From Spartobacteria bacterium (GTDB taxonomy: Bacteria > Verrucomicrobiota > Verrucomicrobiia > Chthoniobacterales > Chthoniobacteraceae): DNA of 10,098 nt. Positions 5,293 to 10,098 of the stretch are shown piece by piece (position 1 is the stretch's first letter; each line of letters begins with the position of its first letter). The position numbers were made by a program, and so were the translations under genes. The DNA is taken from positions 1-10,098 of the forward strand of contig JANXWU010000294.1 in NCBI GenBank assembly GCA_025350985.1, given 5' to 3'. Below the pieces are notes generated by a model. It did not search any database. It saw nothing but the letters and a program-made list of their open reading frames with translations, and was not told where the DNA came from.

Positions 5293-8200
5293 ATGAAAAT
5301 TCACTTCTTGTCTGCTTTTACTCTCCTCGCAGGCGTCCTGTCCTCTCTGGCCGCCGATCCGACGCCGGAACAAATCGCTTTTTTTGAAAGTAAAATCCGC
5401 CCGATCCTTGCGGACAAATGCTACAAATGCCACAGCGTCGAGCAGGGCAAGGCCAAGGGCGGGCTCACGCTCGACACGCCCGATGGGGTGAAGAAAGGCG
5501 GCGAGGATGGCCCGGCGCTGGTCCCCGGCGATCCCGACAAAAGCAAGATCATCATCGCGGTGCGCTACACCGACCCGGACATGCAGATGCCGCCGAAGGG
5601 CGAAAAAATCAGCGACGCGGAAGTCGCGGCGCTCGCGCAATGGGTGAAAATGGGTGCGCCGGATCCGCGTAAAGCGGCGGGGGCGGCGAAACTCAGCGGC
5701 CTCACCGACAAGGCGAAAAATCACTGGGCGTATCAGCCGGTCAAGAAGCCCGCATTGCCGACGAACGTGAAAAATCGCGCGTGGTGTGTGACCCCGGTCG
5801 ATCTTTTTGTGGCCGCAAAGCTCGAGGAGCATCACATGGCTCCCTCACCGATCGCGGAGAAGGAAACGCTGCTGCGCCGCGTGTCCTACGACCTGACCGG
5901 CCTGCCGCCGGAGCCTCGCGAAGTGAGCGCCTTTATGGCCGATACTTCGCCGAAGGCTTTTGAAAAAGTGGTGGATCGTCTGCTGGCGTCGCCGCACTAC
6001 GGCGAACGCTGGGGCCGCTTCTGGCTGGACACCGCGCGCTACGCCGACACGGTCGGACGCAACGTCAACGTCCAGCGCGCCGACTACCGCTACACGAACG
6101 CGTGGACGTATCGCGATTACGTCATCAACGCGTTCAACACGGACAAGCCGTACGATCAGTTCATCTTGGAGCAACTGGCGGCCGACAAGCTGCCGCAGAG
6201 CGAGAAGAATCCCACGATCCTCGCGGCGCTTGGATTCATCACCGTCGGCGAGCGGTTTAATAATCAGAACGACGTGATCGACGACCGCATCAATGTGGTC
6301 AGCAAAGGCTTCCTCGGCATGACGGTCAGTTGCGCGCGCTGCCACGACCACAAATTCGACCCGATTCCCACGAAGGATTATTACTCGTGGCACGGCATTT
6401 TCTCGAGTTGCACGGAGCCGCAGGAGAAGCCGATCATTCGCCCGCCGAATCCCGCGCAGTTTTCCGATTTCCAGATGAAATTGGCGGCGATGGAGAAGCA
6501 AAACCGCGACGCGTACTACGGCGTGATGCAGAAGGGCATCGCGGAGTTTCAGAAAAAAGTGCCGTCGTACTTGAAGCTGGCCGCACTGGGAGGAGGGGGC
6601 AAAAAGCGAACAAACACCGAAGTCGAAAAGGAGCGCATTGCCATCATTCAGGAAGGCAAGCTCGATCGCGACATTGGGCAGGCCGTGTCGCGACGGGTGC
6701 GGGATGGCGGCGGCGATGGCGTCTTGTTTCCGTATAAGATGTTTGCGGATATTCCCGCCGATGAATTCGCGCAGAAAGCGCCGAAGCTCGCCGCCGACAT
6801 CGGCGACAACAAGTCGCCGAATAAGAAGAAGGTTAACTCTCTGGTCGCCGCCGCCTTTAAGGGCGCGTCCCTCAAGTCGATGGACGACGTGAGCGGAATT
6901 TACGAAAAACTTTTCTCGGCGAATGCCGACAAGACCAAGACCTATCTCGCTGCCGCAGCGGCGTGGCAGACCAAAGGCACACCGGTGGCTGGTGTGGATG
7001 CGGATTTGGCGCAGTTGGTGGAGGAACCGTTCCGCATCGAACCGGCGGCGGAATTGAACATGGCGCACCTTCGCGAAGTCGCCGACAAACTGCCGAACCA
7101 AATGCTCGGACGCGCCGGGTTTATTTTCGACAAAATCAACGAACTCGAGCTCACGCATCCCGGTGCGCCGGTGCGCGCCATGGTGCTCAACGACAAGGCC
7201 AAGCCGCAGAATTCGCCGGTGTTTATTCGCGGTGAATCTCAGAACCGCGGCGACGTGGTCCCCCGCCGTTTCCTCACTGTTCTTTCCGGCGGCAATCCCC
7301 AGCCGTTTAAGGAAGGCAGCGGCCGCCTGGAACTCGCCAAAGCCATCGCGACCAAGGACAATCCGCTGACCGCGCGCGTGCTCGTCAACCGCGTGTGGAT
7401 GCACCATTTCGGAGAAGGCTTCGTGCGCACACCGGACGATTTAGGCAACATGTCCGAGCCGCCGACTCATCCTGAACTGCTGGATTATCTCTCGTCCTAT
7501 TTCATGGAAAACGGCTGGTCATTGAAGCGCCTGCACAAGCTCATTCTCATGTCGAAGGTCTATCAGGAGAGCAGCTACACGCATCCGGAGTTTGAAAAGG
7601 TGGACCCGGAAAATCGTCTGCTTTGGCGTGCCAATGTGCGCCGGCTCGACTTCGAAGCCGTACGCGACACGCTGCTGGTTTTCAGTGGACGGCTTGATCG
7701 CGGCCTGGACCCCAAAACGAACACTTTGCGGGGCGGACAGCCCGTGAATATCACTGATGAGCCCTACTCGTATCGCCGCTCCGTTTATGGCTACATCGAT
7801 CGTGGCAACTTGCCGGAACTGATGGCCCATTTCGATTTCAGCGACCCTGAAATGCCCAACAGCAAACGCGCCTCGACCATCGTTCCCCAGCAGGCGCTCT
7901 TCTTAATGAACAGCCCGATGACGATCGACGTGGCACGCCGTGTCGTCGCCCGTCCTGAAGTCGCCACCGCGCGCAACGACATCGACAAGATTTACATGAT
8001 CTATCGCGTTATTTTTCAACGCGCTCCCAAGCCGGGCGAAGTGCAGCTTGCGCAGCAATTCTTGAACAAAGAGCAGTTATCCTCCGTGCATTTCGGCTCG
8101 CAAGAGGTTGATCAGACCAAAGCTGCCAACTTGCTCACCGACAAGGAAAAGAAGAAACTGGCGAATCGGAAAACTCAAGGCAACGGAGCCATGCGCGCGA

Positions 8201-8301
8201 TTCAAAATCAAGGAGACGTGGTGGATCGCAAACAGCTCAATCCTTGGGAAACCTACGCGCAAGCTCTGCTTCTCTCGAACGAAGCGAGCTATGTGAACTA
8301 A
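5293..8301 (+). CDS. exported PSCyt1-DUF1549-DUF1553 (PSD1) cytochrome c protein
   Basis: This 1002-residue protein has a signal peptide (about 1-21, ending LAA). A planctomycete-type cytochrome c domain (PSCyt1, about 25-125) follows, with haem motif CYKCH (43-47) and a Met-Pro-Pro likely supplying the distal ligand (Met99). Next is DUF1549 (about 165-375) with YDLTGLPP (199-206), SPHYGERWGRFWLDTARYAD (233-252) and a second CxxCH (CARCH, 347-351) in SCARCHDHKFDPIPTKDYY. A helical, charged spacer (about 380-640) then leads to DUF1553/PSD1 (about 642-995), opening with PVFIRGESQNRGDVVPRRFL and containing NRVWMHHFGEGFV (699-711) and IVPQQALFLMNSP (863-875). These proteins are abundant in Planctomycetota and Verrucomicrobiota, are probably periplasmic, and lack a proven reaction. 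The ATG at 5293 fits the signal peptide; the open frame upstream to 5134 has no credible start. The usual DUF1501 partner lies on the opposite strand at 8608. Confidence 0.93.
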   Translation: MKIHFLSAFTLLAGVLSSLAADPTPEQIAFFESKIRPILADKCYKCHSVEQGKAKGGLTLDTPDGVKKGGEDGPALVPGDPDKSKIIIAVRYTDPDMQMPPKGEKISDAEVAALAQWVKMGAPDPRKAAGAAKLSGLTDKAKNHWAYQPVKKPALPTNVKNRAWCVTPVDLFVAAKLEEHHMAPSPIAEKETLLRRVSYDLTGLPPEPREVSAFMADTSPKAFEKVVDRLLASPHYGERWGRFWLDTARYADTVGRNVNVQRADYRYTNAWTYRDYVINAFNTDKPYDQFILEQLAADKLPQSEKNPTILAALGFITVGERFNNQNDVIDDRINVVSKGFLGMTVSCARCHDHKFDPIPTKDYYSWHGIFSSCTEPQEKPIIRPPNPAQFSDFQMKLAAMEKQNRDAYYGVMQKGIAEFQKKVPSYLKLAALGGGGKKRTNTEVEKERIAIIQEGKLDRDIGQAVSRRVRDGGGDGVLFPYKMFADIPADEFAQKAPKLAADIGDNKSPNKKKVNSLVAAAFKGASLKSMDDVSGIYEKLFSANADKTKTYLAAAAAWQTKGTPVAGVDADLAQLVEEPFRIEPAAELNMAHLREVADKLPNQMLGRAGFIFDKINELELTHPGAPVRAMVLNDKAKPQNSPVFIRGESQNRGDVVPRRFLTVLSGGNPQPFKEGSGRLELAKAIATKDNPLTARVLVNRVWMHHFGEGFVRTPDDLGNMSEPPTHPELLDYLSSYFMENGWSLKRLHKLILMSKVYQESSYTHPEFEKVDPENRLLWRANVRRLDFEAVRDTLLVFSGRLDRGLDPKTNTLRGGQPVNITDEPYSYRRSVYGYIDRGNLPELMAHFDFSDPEMPNSKRASTIVPQQALFLMNSPMTIDVARRVVARPEVATARNDIDKIYMIYRVIFQRAPKPGEVQLAQQFLNKEQLSSVHFGSQEVDQTKAANLLTDKEKKKLANRKTQGNGAMRAIQNQGDVVDRKQLNPWETYAQALLLSNEASYVN

Positions 8302-8337
8302 GAGGGCGTTTTAAAAGTCGGCGTGCGCCGGTTGAAA

Positions 8338-8357
8338 GCGCAGCGGGGACGCTGCGC
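8338..8357 (+). terminator. strong hairpin with GNRA-type loop after PSD1 (possible terminator or 3' stabiliser)
   Basis: GCGCAGCG (8338-8345) pairs perfectly with CGCTGCGC (8350-8357) around a GGGA loop, 37 bases after the PSD1 stop. The 8-bp GC-rich stem should be very stable in RNA. There is no T-run after it on either strand, so it is not a canonical rho-independent terminator; it may block 3' exonucleases or act with Rho. Confidence 0.4.
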
Positions 8358-8426
8358 ACTCCAAAGCGCTTCGCGCAAAGGGGCATGGCAGCTTGGTTTG
8401 GCGGCGCAGCCGCTTTGTGGAGTGCG
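8355..8426. repeat. imperfect inverted repeat, likely dispersed repeat element
   Basis: CGCACTCC followed by AAAGCG (8355-8368) pairs with CGCTTTGTGGAGTGCG (8411-8426): 14 paired bases with a 2-base bulge and a 42-base centre. The left arm shares three bases with the hairpin at 8338-8357, so the two folds compete. The GGAGTGCGGC / CGCCGCTTT wording resembles repeats I recall as common in Verrucomicrobiota intergenic DNA; this is from memory. Confidence 0.5.
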
Positions 8427-8607
8427 GCACGTCCTCGCGCCGCTTTCCACACGCATCGAGACTTATTAGACGCCATCCAAACGGAACGCCGGTTTAGGTC
8501 GCCGTGCGCGCCTCACTTTCTGATGCTGCCATTTCTTGCGCGTGTTCCTCGCCCGCCGCTGCTCGCGTTGAAACTGATCGCCCGATGACAGCCGTCAGCG
8601 GGGATGG

Positions 8608-10068
8608 TTACGCCAGAATTTCCTTCACGACTTTCCCGGCCACATCCGTGAGCCGATAGTCGCGGCCTTGGAAACGAAAAGTCAGTCTTTCATGATCCAA
8701 TCCAAAGGCGTGCAAAAGCGTGGCCTGCAAGTCGTGGATGTGCATCGGGTTTTCCGTGACGCGGTAACCGATTTCATCCGTCTCGCCGAACGTGAACCCT
8801 TTCTTCACTCCGCCGCCTGCCAGCCAGACAGCAAACGCATGCGGATGGTGATCGCGTCCGATTAGTTTCGGATTTTTCGTGCGGTCTTCGTTCATCGGCG
8901 TCCGCCCAAATTCTCCGCCCCAGACGATCAGCGTATCGTCGAGCATCCCGCGTTGCGCCAGGTCTTTGATCAGAGCCGCGCAGGCCTGGTCGGTGTCGCG
9001 GCACTGGCGGGCCAATCCTCCACGAATATCATTGGCCGCGCTGTCGCCGTGGCTGTCCCAACCCCAGTGGAAAAGCTGCACGAAGCGTGTCCCGCGTTCG
9101 AGCATCCGCCGCGCGAGCAGGCAGTTGTTTGCGAACGAAACCTTCCCCGGCTCGACCCCGTACAGCGCGCGCACCGATTCCGGTTCGCGGGAAATATCCA
9201 TCAAATCCGGGACGCTCGTTTGCATCCGATACGCGAGTTCATATTGCGAAATGCGCGTGAGCGTTTCGGGGTCGCCGACCTCCTTGAGCTGCATTTCGTT
9301 CAGGTCTTTGAGTGCATCGAGCGAGCGGCGTCTTCCCTCGCGGTCCATCCCCGGCGGATTGGAAACGTAAAGCACCGGGTCGCCCTGCGCGCGGCACTGC
9401 ACGCCCTGGTAAACCGTCGGTAAAAATCCGCTGCCCCACAGGGACGCGCCACCATCGGGCGTCTTGCCACCGGACACGAGCACGACGTAGCCCGGCAAAT
9501 CCTGCGACTCATTTCCCAGCCCGTACGTCAGCCAGGCTCCCATCCCAGGCCGCCCTTGCAGCGGCGAACCGGTGTGCAGAAAAAGCTGGGCCGGCGCATG
9601 ATTGAATTGATCGGTGAACATCGAGCGGACGAGGGTAATTTCGTCCGCCACGCCGCCCAGTTGCGGAAGCAGCGTGCTCATTTCCATCCCGCACTGCCCG
9701 TAACGCGTAAACTTGTGCGGCGTCCCCAGCAGCTTCGGCACGCCTTTGATGAACGCAAAGCGCTCGCCTTGCAGAAATGACGGCGGGCATTCTTTGCCGT
9801 TGAGTTCGATCAGCTTCGGCTTGAAGTCGAAAAGGTCGAGCTGCGACGGCGCGCCCGCCATGTGCAGAAAGATCGCGCGTTTCGCCGTGGGGATGAAATG
9901 GGGCGCGTGCGGCGCGAGTGGATTGGTGGCAGGCGCGGCGAAGAGTTTTTCGTTGAGCAGCGAGGCGAGCGCCACCGAGCCCAAGCCCGTCGCGCAGCGT
10001 CCGAGAAACTGCCGTCGTGTAACCGCGCGCAAAGCTTCATCCTGAAATTCGTGCAACAATGGATTCAT
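8608..10068 (-). CDS. Tat-exported DUF1501 protein
   Basis: This 486-residue protein starts with a twin-arginine signal: TRRQFLG at 17-23, then a hydrophobic stretch to about 45, ending in AAPA. The mature part is a DUF1501 protein of the alkaline phosphatase/sulfatase-like superfamily, with [18 protein letters not shown] (67-84), [12 protein letters not shown] (174-185), the tract WGWDSHGD (335-342), [10 protein letters not shown] (382-391), [17 protein letters not shown] (404-420) and [15 protein letters not shown] (445-459). The His/Asp/Glu-rich motifs resemble metal-site positions of the superfamily, but no substrate is proven. These genes normally sit beside a PSCyt1/DUF1549/DUF1553 gene on the same strand; here the neighbour at 5293-8301 is convergent. 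Tat export suggests folding or cofactor insertion in the cytoplasm. The ATG at 10068 has no Shine-Dalgarno; nine pyrimidines (TTTTTTCCC) precede it. Its promoter lies outside or at the very edge of the window. Confidence 0.93.
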   Translation of the reverse strand: MNPLLHEFQDEALRAVTRRQFLGRCATGLGSVALASLLNEKLFAAPATNPLAPHAPHFIPTAKRAIFLHMAGAPSQLDLFDFKPKLIELNGKECPPSFLQGERFAFIKGVPKLLGTPHKFTRYGQCGMEMSTLLPQLGGVADEITLVRSMFTDQFNHAPAQLFLHTGSPLQGRPGMGAWLTYGLGNESQDLPGYVVLVSGGKTPDGGASLWGSGFLPTVYQGVQCRAQGDPVLYVSNPPGMDREGRRRSLDALKDLNEMQLKEVGDPETLTRISQYELAYRMQTSVPDLMDISREPESVRALYGVEPGKVSFANNCLLARRMLERGTRFVQLFHWGWDSHGDSAANDIRGGLARQCRDTDQACAALIKDLAQRGMLDDTLIVWGGEFGRTPMNEDRTKNPKLIGRDHHPHAFAVWLAGGGVKKGFTFGETDEIGYRVTENPMHIHDLQATLLHAFGLDHERLTFRFQGRDYRLTDVAGKVVKEILA

Positions 10069-10084
10069 GGGAAAAAATCGTGTG

Positions 10085-10098
10085 TCATTCTGAGCGCA
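10085..10098 (+). repeat. start of a second TCATTCTGAGCG repeat copy, cut by the window end
   Basis: TCATTCTGAGCGCA runs into the last base of the window, 17 bases upstream of the DUF1501 start codon. It shares TTCTGAGCG with 3902-3910 and matches the beginning of the dispersed repeat described there. The rest of the copy is outside the window. Confidence 0.45.

Larger units (their letters stand above)
8302..8607. other. 306-bp convergent intergenic region with hairpins, no gene
   Basis: This gap separates the 3' ends of the PSD1 and DUF1501 genes. It holds TTTTAAAA just after the PSD1 stop, a small GC hairpin (8319-8330), a strong hairpin (8338-8357), a bulged inverted repeat (8355-8426) and another short stem (GCGGC/GCCGC at 8401-8413). 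The right part (about 8430-8607) has only weak stems, such as TGAC/GTCA at 8585-8596. No convincing coding frame or U-tract terminator is seen. Confidence 0.6.

Noticed and set aside
5845..7407. 520-codon open frame on the minus strand inside the PSD1 gene
   Set aside because: It is antisense to a gene with strong domain motifs throughout, its translation is low-complexity (Arg/His/Val rich), and open antisense frames are expected in GC-rich coding DNA.
8585..8596. TGAC/GTCA stem just after the DUF1501 stop as a terminator
   Set aside because: The stem is only 4 bp and no T-run follows on the minus strand.
1..10098. CRISPR arrays, tRNA or rRNA genes, transposases, phage genes
   Set aside because: Reading both strands I saw no regularly spaced repeats, no tRNA-like cloverleaf, no rRNA wording and no transposase, integrase or phage protein motifs.

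Overview
The window is high in G+C by eye and almost fully coding. Genes switch strand often. It reads as a chromosomal segment of a member of the Planctomycetota-Verrucomicrobiota group, more likely Verrucomicrobiota. The evidence is a large secreted protein with PSCyt1, DUF1549 and DUF1553 (PSD1) domains, a Tat-exported DUF1501 protein, a secreted lactonase-type beta-propeller, and GC-rich dispersed-type repeats in the intergenic DNA. I place it by these families only; there is no rRNA or other marker gene.

Layout, left to right. (1) Positions 1-165 (+) hold the C-terminal end of a TatD-family metal-dependent hydrolase. (2) Positions 178-2183 (-) hold hflK then hflC. They overlap by one base, are probably translationally coupled, and encode the membrane SPFH pair that controls FtsH proteolysis. 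A possible sigma-54 (-24/-12) promoter lies 33 bp upstream of the hflK start. (3) Positions 2298-3013 (+) hold a two-gene module: a 76-aa basic protein overlapping by 46 bp a small MNT/AbiEii-like nucleotidyltransferase-fold protein. The layout resembles a toxin-antitoxin operon. (4) Positions 3021-3857 (-) encode a secreted protein of unknown function. (5) Positions 3973-5124 (+) encode an exported seven-bladed-propeller lactonase homologue. (6) Positions 5293-8301 (+) encode the 1002-aa cytochrome c/DUF1549/DUF1553 protein. (7) Positions 8302-8607 are a 306-bp intergenic region rich in hairpins and inverted repeats. (8) Positions 8608-10068 (-) encode the DUF1501 protein, convergent with the PSD1 gene.

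How the genes fit together. HflK and HflC are envelope housekeeping proteins. PSD1 and DUF1501 proteins are usually found as a neighbouring, same-strand pair in this group. Both are exported and are often suspected to take part in polymer or sulfated-glycan metabolism, though no activity is firmly established. Here the pair is tail-to-tail, which is unusual. The lactonase and the secreted unknown also carry export signals, so the right two thirds of the window is mainly an exported-protein neighbourhood. I see no phage, transposase, CRISPR, tRNA or rRNA. I do not see clear evidence of a new multi-gene system. The most interesting items are the overlapping nucleotidyltransferase module, the sigma-54-like site, and the pyrimidine-rich leaders that lack a Shine-Dalgarno sequence.
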